Assembly (NCBI RefSeq): GCF_008704995.1 | Contig: NZ_CP023747.1 | Location: 3,312,501 to 3,376,500 of the forward strand | Reading direction: 5' to 3' | DNA: 64,000 bases | From: Streptomyces nodosus | GTDB lineage: Bacteria; Actinomycetota; Actinomycetes; Streptomycetales; Streptomycetaceae | Part shown: positions 9,005 to 17,245 of the stretch, piece by piece | Numbering within the stretch: the first letter of the stretch is position 1 | Layout of the letters: every line of letters starts with the position of its first letter | Notes under the pieces: model-generated | The model's input: the letters and a program-made list of their open reading frames with translations, nothing else | Told to the model about the DNA's origin: nothing | The model's database searches: none | Translations under genes and position numbers: made by a program

Positions 9005-9520
9005 ATGCTGGAGTACACCGAGACGGCACCCGCTGACGAACCCCACTGGCTCACCGACGAGGAGCAGCGCATCTGGCGTGCCTATATGCAGGCCGTCACC
9101 CTTCTCGAGGATCACCTCGACCGTCAGTTGCAGCGCGATGCGGGCATGCCGCATGTGTACTACGGACTGCTCGTCAAGCTCGCCGAGGCGCCACGCCGAC
9201 GACTACGGATGACCGAACTGGCCAGGCGGGCGAAGATCACCCGCTCCCGGCTGTCGCACGCCGTCGCACGCCTGGAGAAGAACGGCTGGGTGCGGCGCGA
9301 GGACTGTCCCTCAGACAAGCGCGGCCAGCTCGCCGTGCTCACGGAGGAGGGCTACGAGGTGCTGGTCCGTACCGCGCCCGGGCATGTGGCGGCCGTGCGC
9401 CAGGCACTCTTCGACCGGCTCACCCTCGAACAGCAGCAGTCCCTCGGCCAGATGATGTCGATCATCGCGGAGGGGCTGCAGCCCAAGGAGGTGGGGGCGG
9501 ACCTGCCCTGGCTGCGCTGA
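9005..9520 (+). CDS. MarR-family transcriptional regulator
   Basis: 171-residue winged-helix regulator. The MarR core is clear: MTELARRAKITRSRLSHAVA (recognition region) followed by the wing with the family DxR-type motif (REDCPSDKRGQLAVLTEEG). The dimerisation helices are at both ends. It begins at the ATG at 9005, which follows GTAGAGTGGTG rather than a textbook RBS. It is divergently arranged with the LigB-type dioxygenase, the usual layout for a MarR repressor relieved by a phenolic ligand. Confidence 0.9.
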   Translation: MLEYTETAPADEPHWLTDEEQRIWRAYMQAVTLLEDHLDRQLQRDAGMPHVYYGLLVKLAEAPRRRLRMTELARRAKITRSRLSHAVARLEKNGWVRREDCPSDKRGQLAVLTEEGYEVLVRTAPGHVAAVRQALFDRLTLEQQQSLGQMMSIIAEGLQPKEVGADLPWLR

Positions 9521-9563
9521 GAGCCCGCCGGCCGCGCCTCTCACGCGCTCGGCCGCGGACACC

Positions 9564-9604
9564 GGTCCGCCCCGGCCCCGCGGGATGCGGAGCCGGGGCG
9601 GACC
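9564..9604. terminator. Bidirectional terminator
   Basis: A perfect 13-bp stem, GGTCCGCCCCGGC with GCCGGGGCGGACC, and an inner CCGC/GCGG stem. It lies between the MarR gene and the convergent MFS gene and would serve both. Confidence 0.7.
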
Positions 9605-9641
9605 CCGAAGACGTACGGGTACCCGGAAAGGGCGGAAACGG

Positions 9642-11183
9642 TCAGTGGGCGACCACCGGAACCGCCACCTCGTCCTCGATGCCCTGCTCCGTGCCGCGCG
9701 CGGAGGCCGGCCCGGTGCCCGGGCGCCCGGCGTTGATCAGGGTCAGGGCGACAGCCGCGGCGGCCACCAGGATGCCGACGGAGAACCAGATCGCGCTGGT
9801 GTAGCCGTGCACCATGGCCTGCAGCTGGACCAGCTGCTGCTGGGGCTTGCTCGCCGCGGTGGCGATGTGGTCCTTGACATAGGACGTGGTAGCCGAGGCC
9901 GCGATCGTGTTGAGCAGGGCCGTACCGATCGCACCGCCCACCTGCTGCGAGGTGTTGACCATCGCGGAGGCGACACCGGCGTCACGCGGCTGCACGCCGT
10001 GGGTGGCCAGCGACATGGCCGGCATGAACGCCGTACCCATGCCGAGGCCGAGCAGCAGCAGCGCCGGCAGCACCACGGTCGTGTAGGAGGAGCCGATCTC
10101 CAGCTGGGCGAACAGGAACATGCCGGCCGCGGCGACCAGGAAGCCGGGACCCATCAGCAGCCGCGCCGGGACGCGGGTCATCAGCCGGGTGCCGATCTGG
10201 GTCGAGCCGGTGATCATGCCGGCGACCATGGGCAGGAAGGCGAAACCGCTCTTGAGCGGCGTGTAGCCCTTCACGACCTGCAAGTAGTAGGTCAGGAACA
10301 GGAACGTGCCGAACATCGCGATGACCGCGAGACCGAGGGAGAGATAGACGCCGCCCCGGTTGCGGTCCAGGATCACACGCAGCGGCAGCAGCGGGTTCTT
10401 GACCCGGGACTCGACGAACCTGAAGGCGACGAGCAGGACCACCGCCGCGACGAACAGTCCGATCGTCAGGGAGTCGCTCCAGCCGTCGGACTCGGCACGG
10501 GTGAAGCCGTAGACGAGCGAGACCAGGCCGAGGGTGGAGAGGAAGACACCCGGGATGTCCAGCGGCGAGCGGTTGCGGCCGCCCTCCGGCTCACGGATGA
10601 CGAAGTAGGCGCCGGCCGCGGCGACGATGGCGAACGGGATGTTGACGAAGAACGTCCAGCGCCAGTCCAGGTACTCGGTGAGGAATCCGCCGAGGATCAG
10701 ACCGACGGCACCGCCGCCACCGGCGATCGCGCCGTAGATGCCGAAGGCCTTGGCGCGTTCCTTGGCGTCCGTGAACGTCACGGCGAGCAGGGACAGCGCG
10801 GCAGGGGCGAGCAGAGCGCCGAACACACCCTGGAGGGCGCGGGCACCGAACATCATGACCCCGCTCTGTGCCGCGCCGCCGAGCGCGGAGGCCAGGGCGA
10901 AGCCGGTCAGGCCGACGACGAAGGCGCGCTTACGTCCCCACAGGTCGGCCACCCGGCCGCCGAAGAGCAGCAGTCCGCCGAAGGCGAGGGCGTAGGCCGT
11001 CACCACCCACTGGCGGTTGCCGTCCGATATCCCCAGGTCCTGCTGGGCGGACGGGAGCGCGATGTTCACGATGGTGGCGTCGAGGACCACCATCAGCTGG
11101 GCGAGCGCGATGAAGACGAGCGCCCGCCAGCGGTTGGCGTCGGGAGCGGAAGCGCCGGGCGCGCTTCGGGCTGTTTGAGACAT
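9642..11183 (-). CDS. MFS transporter, DHA2 family
   Basis: 513-residue, 14-helix drug exporter. Diagnostic pieces are VVLDATIVNIALPSAQQDLG near the N-terminus, the MFS signature LFGGRVADLWGRKRAFV, and MVNTSQQVGGAIGTALLNTI in a late helix. The ATG at 11183 (MSQTARSAPG) is preferred to one 60 bp upstream because helix 1 follows at the usual distance. A TetR-type gene lies upstream on the same strand, 349 bp away, and probably regulates it. The substrate is unknown. Confidence 0.9.
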   Translation of the reverse strand: MSQTARSAPGASAPDANRWRALVFIALAQLMVVLDATIVNIALPSAQQDLGISDGNRQWVVTAYALAFGGLLLFGGRVADLWGRKRAFVVGLTGFALASALGGAAQSGVMMFGARALQGVFGALLAPAALSLLAVTFTDAKERAKAFGIYGAIAGGGGAVGLILGGFLTEYLDWRWTFFVNIPFAIVAAAGAYFVIREPEGGRNRSPLDIPGVFLSTLGLVSLVYGFTRAESDGWSDSLTIGLFVAAVVLLVAFRFVESRVKNPLLPLRVILDRNRGGVYLSLGLAVIAMFGTFLFLTYYLQVVKGYTPLKSGFAFLPMVAGMITGSTQIGTRLMTRVPARLLMGPGFLVAAAGMFLFAQLEIGSSYTTVVLPALLLLGLGMGTAFMPAMSLATHGVQPRDAGVASAMVNTSQQVGGAIGTALLNTIAASATTSYVKDHIATAASKPQQQLVQLQAMVHGYTSAIWFSVGILVAAAAVALTLINAGRPGTGPASARGTEQGIEDEVAVPVVAH

Positions 11184-11532
11184 GGGGGTACCCACTTCGG
11201 GACTTCGTGACGGAAAAAGAGCGAAAAAGCCGTCAAAAGGCACGGCACGTCAACGGCGACGGGCCGAGGGATCTCTGGCGACGACCTGGAGGTCTCCGGC
11301 GGTACACCCAAGGTTCTACGGCGACGGTCGGAGAGTGTGTGGTCGGTGGTGAACGTCAGTCGTCGGTGGCGTGAAAGGTCGGGGTCGTCGGTACCGGGCG
11401 TCCGTCGGACCGGGACGGGGCCTCCGCCGCCGGCGCCGTCGATGGCACCCGGCACGGAGGGTCCGGCTCCGGTGTCGTCGCGGAGGCTCTTGCTCCGCCA
11501 CGGACGTGAAGCTCGCGGGACCGATCAGTCGT
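11184..11532. other. 349-bp gap between TetR and MFS genes, no gene seen
   Basis: Only shadow frames occur here. The stretch is rich in short CGTCGG/CGACGG words but I see no convincing promoter or palindrome. The exporter may have its own promoter here or be read through from the TetR gene. Confidence 0.4.
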
Positions 11533-12177
11533 TCAGTGCTGGCGCAGCTCCTCCATGGTCACGGCCGAACCCGGCAGCGTGGAGCGGGCCGGGGCCCGCA
11601 GCCCGTCCAGGAACAGCTGCAGATGACGGTGGACGAACCGGTCGACGCTCAGACATCCGACGCCGGCCGGGGGCCGGCTGAGCTGGGCAACGACGATCAT
11701 CAGATCACCGACCTCCACATCCGGGCGGAGCTGACCGGCCGCCTTGGCGCGGTCCATCATCTCCCCGACGAGCCGCTCGACCCGCTCACGGGCCGCTTCC
11801 AGATCGGGGTGATGCTTGTCGAAGGTGCTGGAGGCCATCGGACACAGCGCACTGATCCGCCCGTCGGCGGCGGCGTGCGCGAAGCGCGACAGGACCTCGA
11901 AGGCGTCACCGGACTCGGCGAGCGCCCGTTCGGCGTCCTCGGACGTACGGTCCATCACCGAACAGACGACCTCGCGGACGAGAGCGTCACGGTCGGGGAA
12001 GTTGCGGTACACCGTGGCATTGCCGACACCGGCCCGGCGGGCGATCTCGTCGAACGGCACATCGGGGCCGAACTCGACGAACATCTCGCGGGCGGCGGCG
12101 ACGATCCGCTCCCGGTTACGCAGGGCATCGGCTCGCGGCCTGGACGCTCGGCGCTGCACGGGGGTCGCGGTCTGCAC
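11533..12177 (-). CDS. TetR-family regulator
   Basis: 214 residues. The TetR N-terminal DNA-binding domain is complete: NRERIVAAAREMFVEFGPDV, PFDEIARRAGVGNATVYRNF, PDRDALVREVV. The C-terminal ligand domain is of the SBD-like type, with CPMASSTFDKHHPDLEAARE. The start is a GTG at 12177 with AGGAG 5 nt upstream. The gene lies upstream of the MFS exporter and has two matching palindromes in front of it, so autoregulation and control of the exporter are likely. Confidence 0.88.
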   Translation of the reverse strand: MQTATPVQRRASRPRADALRNRERIVAAAREMFVEFGPDVPFDEIARRAGVGNATVYRNFPDRDALVREVVCSVMDRTSEDAERALAESGDAFEVLSRFAHAAADGRISALCPMASSTFDKHHPDLEAARERVERLVGEMMDRAKAAGQLRPDVEVGDLMIVVAQLSRPPAGVGCLSVDRFVHRHLQLFLDGLRAPARSTLPGSAVTMEELRQH

Positions 12178-12208
12178 GGCTGCTCCTCGGACAGATGGAG
12201 TGCGATCC

Positions 12209-12263
12209 GGGGATTCAGTCCCCGTTTCGCTCGGACACAGGTCTAAACGGGGATTCGGTCCCC
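12209..12263. promoter_or_regulatory. Twin TetR operators (GGGGATTC-N-GTCCCC)
   Basis: Two near-identical pseudo-palindromes, GGGGATTCAGTCCCC (12209-12223) and GGGGATTCGGTCCCC (12249-12263), have centres 40 bp apart and lie 32-86 bp upstream of the TetR start codon. Spacing of about four helical turns suggests two dimers on one DNA face. Confidence 0.65.
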
Positions 12264-12623
12264 GGTTATTTCGCCGCCCCAGCCTCAATTCCTGTGATCT
12301 GGGCCACAGACGACAGGTGTCCTCCCCGCACGGCTCTCCGCGGCCCGCTCCCTCCTCTTGCTCTCCTTGCTCTCCCTTACTCCCCTTGCTCTCCCTTGCT
12401 CTCCGCTCCCGGGGCGTCCCCTGCTTTCTGCTCCCGGGCGTCACCGACCCCATCCATGCCTCCCGCCCCCGTCCATGCGCATCCGCCCCACCCATCACCC
12501 CTTCCGCGCCCGGGAACCCCTCGTTCGGTCTCCCTCAGCGCGCGCCTGCACCGTCTCCGACACAGGGTGAGCCCAAGGGCGCAGCCGGTGACCGGGGGCT
12601 GCCGTGGAGCGAAGGGCCACCGC

Positions 12624-13889
12624 ATGGAGCCGTCCCGCCGGATACGTGCGCGCCGCGCCGCCTCGTTCGCCTCGGTCACCGCCCTGACGCTGGCGGTCTC
12701 GACCTCCGCCGGCACCGGAGGTCTCACCTCGGGATCGGCGGGCCCCACAGGACCGTCCCGTGCACCGGCGATACGCCCCTGCATACTCCAGGGCCAGACC
12801 GGCCTCCAGATGCCGGAGGGCATACCGACGCCCACCGGGTACGCCCGCTCCACCGGCGTCGTCCACGCCCTCAATCTGATGATCGACTTCTCCGATGCGC
12901 CCGGCCGGGGCAGCGCGCTCAGCCGGTTCGCCGAGTTCTTCCCGAAGACCCGCAACTGGTTCACCACCAGTTCCTACGGCCGCCTCGACTACCGCCCCGA
13001 GGCCCCGATCACCCACTGGCTGCGGATGCCCAAGACGTTCAAGGAGTACGGGATAGAACGCGGCGCCCCCTTCGACCCCGGCTACCGGCGGCTGATCCAG
13101 GACATCGTGACCGCCGCCGACCCCCATGTGGACTTCCGCCGCTACGACCTGCTGAACGTGCTGGTCACCCCGAACGCGGGCCCCTCCGCCCTGGACACGG
13201 TGCTGTCGGTGACCTTCGCGAGCAACCCCGAGGCCCCGGTCGCCGACGGTGTGCCGATCTCCAACGCCTCCTTCATCTACAGCCGCCAGGACGACGGCTC
13301 GGGCTCCTACTCCCGGAACGGCTATCGGGTCCTGCCCCACGAGAACGGCCATATCTTCGGCCTGCCCGACCTCTACACCCAGGAGGGCGGCTCCGCGGTC
13401 GGTCACTGGGACGTCATGAGCGAGGACTGGGGCGCCGACAACGACATGCTCGCCTGGCACAAGTGGAAACTCGGCTGGCTCGACGACTCCCAGGTCGGCT
13501 GCGCCACCACTCGCGGCTCCACCGAGTACACGCTCACCCCACTGGCCCGCCGCGGCGGCGAGAAGATGGTCTTCATACCGATCAGCTCCACCACCGGATA
13601 CGCCCTCGAACTGCGCACCCGCGGCGGCAACGACGCGGCGGTGTGCCGGCCCGGCATCCTGGTCTACCGGGTCGACGCGAACGTGGACACCGGCGAGGGC
13701 CCCATCAACGTCGTCGACTCCCGACGCGACAGCGGCGGCTGCACCCACAGCCCCAACGTCCAGGCGGAGCTGTCCGACGCCACCTTCGTCCCCGGGGAGA
13801 CCTTCACCGACCCGAAGTCGGGAGTCGCCGTCACCGTCACCGGAACGACCGGGTCCGGAAACTACCGCGTGCGCGTGACGCGCCACTGA
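12624..13889 (+). CDS. Secreted M6-type zinc metalloprotease
   Basis: 421 residues. A signal peptide is visible (basic MEPSRRIRARRAA, then the hydrophobic stretch SFASVTALTLAVSTSA). The zinc motif HENGHIFGLPDLY (HExxH at about residues 239-243) matches the M6 immune-inhibitor-A-like group, which also uses the downstream GLPD Asp. NGHIF is followed by VGHWDVMSEDWG, the conserved Met-turn region (DIMS-like). The protein is presumably exported and cleaves extracellular proteins. The ATG at 12624 was chosen because the signal peptide begins directly there. It is a stand-alone gene between the TetR and IclR genes. Confidence 0.85.
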   Translation: MEPSRRIRARRAASFASVTALTLAVSTSAGTGGLTSGSAGPTGPSRAPAIRPCILQGQTGLQMPEGIPTPTGYARSTGVVHALNLMIDFSDAPGRGSALSRFAEFFPKTRNWFTTSSYGRLDYRPEAPITHWLRMPKTFKEYGIERGAPFDPGYRRLIQDIVTAADPHVDFRRYDLLNVLVTPNAGPSALDTVLSVTFASNPEAPVADGVPISNASFIYSRQDDGSGSYSRNGYRVLPHENGHIFGLPDLYTQEGGSAVGHWDVMSEDWGADNDMLAWHKWKLGWLDDSQVGCATTRGSTEYTLTPLARRGGEKMVFIPISSTTGYALELRTRGGNDAAVCRPGILVYRVDANVDTGEGPINVVDSRRDSGGCTHSPNVQAELSDATFVPGETFTDPKSGVAVTVTGTTGSGNYRVRVTRH

Positions 13890-14010
13890 CGGGCACCGCC
13901 GGCGCACGCCACGACACGGATCCCGCGACGGTGACCGATCCCGCCGGACCCCGCTGTCGAGGATGTCCGCGGGCCCCACACCCCTGACTCACGACGGCGC
14001 ACGACCACGA

Positions 14011-14050
14011 CAACGCCGTACGACGCCGTACACCGCCGTACAACGCCGTA
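14011..14050. promoter_or_regulatory. Four 10-bp tandem repeats, candidate IclR operator
   Basis: Four consecutive 10-bp units of the form C-R/A-M-CGCCGTA sit at 14011-14020, 14021-14030, 14031-14040 and 14041-14050, with a decayed fifth unit after them. They end 59 bp before the IclR-family gene. PcaU/PobR-type IclR regulators are known to bind operators built of 10-bp sequence repetitions, so the match of period and position is meaningful. Confidence 0.5.
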
Positions 14051-14109
14051 CGACGTCGTCGGCAGGGCGAACACGGCGCACCGGCACTCCCCGGCATTAC
14101 CGTGAGGCC

Positions 14110-15768
14110 ATGCTCCCGAACGTCAGCCAGGCCCAGGACCAGGCCGCCCCCGCCGAAGCCGTCACCCCCCTCATGCGCGGGCTCACCGTGCTGCGGCGGC
14201 TCACCGACGCCGACGGCAGCTGCAGTCTCAGCGGTCTGGAGCGCGCCAGCGGGCTCGCCCGGTCCACGGTCGACCGGATCACGGCCACCCTCGCCCGTAT
14301 GGAGTACGTACGCCTCGACGGCCGCGACGTCGTCCTCGCGCCACGGCTGACGGAGCTGGGCAACGCCTATCTGGCCGCGCTACGGCTGCCCAGGCTGCTG
14401 GATCCGCACGCCGACGCACTCGCCGACGAGCTGGACGAGTCGGTCTCGCTCGCGGTTCCCGACGGGGACGGCATCCGCTTCATCCACCAGGCGACCCGGC
14501 GCCGCGCGATGTCGCTCAGGTTCCGCATCGGCGATCTGCTGCCCGCCGAACGCACCGCTCCCGGCCCGTTGTTCGCCACCGAGTGGGACGAGGCCAGCTG
14601 GAAGCGCTGGCACGCGCGGCGCGCGGCGGACCCCGAGGACCGTGGCTTCCCCGCGGTGCCGGCCCGCAGCCGCCCGCTCGACGGCTCCGGCACCGTCCTC
14701 GGCGACGACTTCCAGGAGCGCGCCGAACGGGCACGTGCGCAGGGGTGGGCGCTGGACGACCAGCTGATCGAACCGGGCCTGGTCGCGCTCGCCATGCCCG
14801 TACGGCACAACGGCGGCCGGATCGCCTGTGTGGTCACCGTGGTCAGCCACACCAGCCGGCACTCCGCGGACGGCCTGCGCCGGGCGCTGCTGCCCCGGCT
14901 GCGCACCGCGGTGACGGCGATGGAACGCGAGCTGCGCGACTCCCCGGACACCGGCCCCGCCGCCGCGCCCGCCCCGCTGTCCGGACTGGCGACCTGGACC
15001 GGGGCGTCCAAGCAGGAACTGGGCCGGGAGTTCGTGGAGTCGCTGGCCCGCGGACTGACGGTGATCACATCCTTCGGTGAGGGGCGCTCCGAACTCACCC
15101 TGACCGATGTGGCCGAGGCGACGGGCCTGGCGCGGGCGACGGCGCGACGCGCGCTGATCACCCTGGAGCACCTCGGGTACATCACCGCACACGGCCGCCG
15201 CTTCCGGCTCACCCCACGCGTCCTGGGCCTCGGCTATCCCCCTCTCTCCCGGACGAAACTGCCCGACATCGCCCTCCCCCACCTGACCGCTCTCTCCCAA
15301 CTCCTCCACGAGTCCACCTCGTTGGCGGTGCTGACGGGCGACGACATCCAGTACACGGCCCAGGTGGCCGCGAGCCGCATCATGAGCGTCAACGTCACCG
15401 TCGGGGCCCGCCTCCCGGCCTACGCGACCGCACTGGGCCGAGTCATGCTGGCGGACCTGCCCGAGCCCGAACTCCCCACCCCGGACGCGTCGGATCCCCA
15501 ACGCCTGAAGGCCGAACTCGACCGCGTACGACGCGAGGGATACGCCCTGGTGGACGGCGAGCTGGAGAAGGGCCTGCGCTCGATCGCGGTACCGGTACGG
15601 GACCGCGGGGGCCGGGTCGTCGCCGCGGTGAACGTCGCCCTCCACAGCAGCCGCCGCACAGCCGAGGAATGCGTGACCGACGTACTCCCGGAACTCCACA
15701 CCACAGCCACCCACATCGAGGCGGACCTCCATGTGGCAGGACGCTTCCGAACCGTACCGCCGGCCTGA
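14110..15768 (+). CDS. Double-module IclR-family regulator (PcaR-like)
   Basis: 552 residues containing two complete IclR units in tandem. Unit 1 (about residues 18-275) has an HTH (CSLSGLERASGLARSTVDRI) and a ligand domain (LDESVSLAVPDGDGIRFIHQ). Unit 2 (about residues 297-545) repeats this with LTLTDVAEATGLARATARRA and HESTSLAVLTGDDIQYTAQV. Single IclR proteins are about 250-280 residues, so this is a duplication-fusion. PcaR/PcaU-type members control protocatechuate and other aromatic pathways, but no such genes are adjacent, so the target is unknown. The ATG at 14110 follows GTGAGG closely. Confidence 0.85.
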   Translation: MLPNVSQAQDQAAPAEAVTPLMRGLTVLRRLTDADGSCSLSGLERASGLARSTVDRITATLARMEYVRLDGRDVVLAPRLTELGNAYLAALRLPRLLDPHADALADELDESVSLAVPDGDGIRFIHQATRRRAMSLRFRIGDLLPAERTAPGPLFATEWDEASWKRWHARRAADPEDRGFPAVPARSRPLDGSGTVLGDDFQERAERARAQGWALDDQLIEPGLVALAMPVRHNGGRIACVVTVVSHTSRHSADGLRRALLPRLRTAVTAMERELRDSPDTGPAAAPAPLSGLATWTGASKQELGREFVESLARGLTVITSFGEGRSELTLTDVAEATGLARATARRALITLEHLGYITAHGRRFRLTPRVLGLGYPPLSRTKLPDIALPHLTALSQLLHESTSLAVLTGDDIQYTAQVAASRIMSVNVTVGARLPAYATALGRVMLADLPEPELPTPDASDPQRLKAELDRVRREGYALVDGELEKGLRSIAVPVRDRGGRVVAAVNVALHSSRRTAEECVTDVLPELHTTATHIEADLHVAGRFRTVPPA

Positions 15769-16234
15769 GCCCCCGCACCCCACCGAAGACGCGACCGTCG
15801 CGCAAAACTCCGCATCCGCGCGGCCTCCCGCTCTCCCCCCACCCACCAGGCGCCCACGTCACGCACCGCCCTCGGCGACCGCCGGGTACGCCACAAGGCG
15901 CCCATAGCAGCACGAACTGCCCTAACCTCCCGAGAACGACCGACTCGCACTGCACGGCCATGGTGAATCCGGCCCGCCGACCACCCAAAGCAAACACCCC
16001 TCCCCCCGATCACCGAAATCAGGTGCCCCCTGCTGACCACGACGGCTCGGCCGGGGCGGCTGCACGCCGTCACCACCGCCCCGACATCAGACACCGCACG
16101 ACCCCTCGGCCCGCTGCCGAAACCGCTAGACTGTGCGCGGTGCACCACTCCGGTGGGGCACCCTGTGGATGTCTGGGACTCCCCATACCGGGGATCTGCC
16201 ACCCAAAGGTGGATCACCCATACATCCCCGCCCC
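15769..16234. other. 466-bp gap upstream of tRNA-Arg, no gene seen
   Basis: No convincing coding frame. A TAGACT word at 16127-16132 could be the -10 box of the tRNA promoter, but no good -35 is seen. The sequence becomes less GC-rich toward the tRNA. Confidence 0.4.
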
Positions 16235-16307
16235 GCCTTCGTAGCTCAGGGGATAGAGCACCGCTCTCCTAAAGCGGGTGTCGCAGGTTCGAATCCTGCC
16301 GGGGGCA
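16235..16307 (+). tRNA. tRNA-Arg (anticodon CCT)
   Basis: 73-nt cloverleaf. The acceptor stem GCCTTCG pairs with CGGGGGC using two G-U pairs. The D arm is GCTCAGGGGATAGAGC. The anticodon loop CTCCTAA gives anticodon CCT, which reads AGG. The T arm is GCAGGTTCGAATCCTGC. CCA is not encoded (ACAG follows). Its 3' half is the integration target of the neighbouring element. Confidence 0.95.
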
Positions 16308-16309
16308 CA
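16264..16309 (+). repeat. att site, left copy (3' end of tRNA-Arg)
   Basis: A 46-bp stretch from the anticodon stem through the tRNA 3' end (CTCTCCTAAAGCGGGTG ... GGGGGCACA) is repeated without mismatch at 30395-30440. This is the expected core of tRNA-targeted integration, where the element restores the tRNA gene. Confidence 0.93.
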
Positions 16310-16336
16310 GCTTGCAGCGCAGGTCAGAGAGTTGAC

Positions 16337-16365
16337 GGCCCCTCGTTCAAATCGAACGGGGGGCC
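16337..16365 (+). terminator. Hairpin downstream of tRNA-Arg
   Basis: GGCCCCTCGTTC, a short AT loop, then CGAACGGGGGGCC form a strong stem 30 bp after the tRNA, followed by CTTCC. It belongs to the element side and probably ends tRNA transcription now that the native flank is displaced. Confidence 0.6.
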
Positions 16366-16422
16366 GCTTCCATGATCAAATGCCACATGGATGCCACACC
16401 CCCACGCGATCATGCGTGGCGA

Positions 16423-17157
16423 TCACCCGCACGAGGGAGTGGACTCCACGCAATCCCCACATAGAGTGACCCTCACGAGAGCGGCAGGCCGACTCCCCAC
16501 GCGTGCCTGAGACGCGCCTCTCGCGAGCTGCGCGGCGCCCGTCGGGGAAGACGGCCCGCGCAGAGTGTCGATGGCCGTTCCGGTGTGGGCGTGGTGCTCG
16601 GCGGCGACTTTGCGGGCGTGCTCGACCAGGGCGGCCGGGGCGGCGACCGGCGGCGGGACCGGAGCCGGAGTCGGTACCGACTCGACTGCCGGAGGCGCCG
16701 GGGATTCCGGTGCGGGATCGGGCGCGTCCTTCTGGTCCTCGATGTCCTCGGGCGTCTCCTGACCTACGACGTCACTGGTCTCGTCGTGCGGTGTCGGTGA
16801 CGAGTGGACCAGGAGGGTTCCGCCGAGGAAGGCGACCGCGGGCCAGCCCGCGACGAGGATGCGGAGCCAGGCCGGCACGTGGTCCAGGTCGAGCAGCCCA
16901 GCGGTGGCGACGTTCGCGCCCAGGGACGCAGCGAGTGCGATCAGGAACCAGCACCACCCGGCCGCTTTCGCGTCGCCGGACCGCAGTCGGCGCCAGGCGG
17001 CGACGAGCAACAGGTCGACCGAGACGGGATAGGCCCACGCCTTCCACCCGTCCTGTCCGGCCGCCGAGGCGACGTCGTGCGGGTGGGCGAAGGACAGCGC
17101 GGCGGCGATGACCGCTTGGACGAGCACCGCGTCGACGTGGGCCAGGTGGGCGCGCAT
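16423..17157 (-). CDS. DUF2637 (SpdB-like) plasmid-spread membrane protein
   Basis: 244 residues. The N-terminal half has about four hydrophobic segments (VLVQAVIAAALSFAH, AWAYPVSVDLLLVAAW, WFLIALAASLGANVA, WPAVAFLGGTLLV), as in DUF2637 proteins. The middle is a Pro/Glu-rich linker and the C-terminus has ARKVAAEHHAHTGTAIDTLR, similar to the DNA-binding-like tail of the family. Such proteins assist intramycelial spread of AICEs and plasmids with the TraB translocase. The ATG at 17157 has AAGGAG upstream. The last 30 residues look unlike the family and run into the att region, so the 3' end may be altered by the deletion that removed rep-xis-int. Confidence 0.75.
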   Translation of the reverse strand: MRAHLAHVDAVLVQAVIAAALSFAHPHDVASAAGQDGWKAWAYPVSVDLLLVAAWRRLRSGDAKAAGWCWFLIALAASLGANVATAGLLDLDHVPAWLRILVAGWPAVAFLGGTLLVHSSPTPHDETSDVVGQETPEDIEDQKDAPDPAPESPAPPAVESVPTPAPVPPPVAAPAALVEHARKVAAEHHAHTGTAIDTLRGPSSPTGAAQLARGASQARVGSRPAALVRVTLCGDCVESTPSCG

Positions 17158-17245
17158 GCTGTGGCTCCTTCCGGATTCGGGCATGGGAGGGGTAGGGACA
17201 TGGCATGAGGCGGTCATGCCGACCGGGGATGAGTGCGGGCTCGGG

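Noticed and set aside
9585..11210. Long plus-strand frame rich in Arg, Gln and His
   Set aside because: Mirror of the DHA2 transporter at 9642-11183; the composition is typical of antisense frames and no domain is visible.
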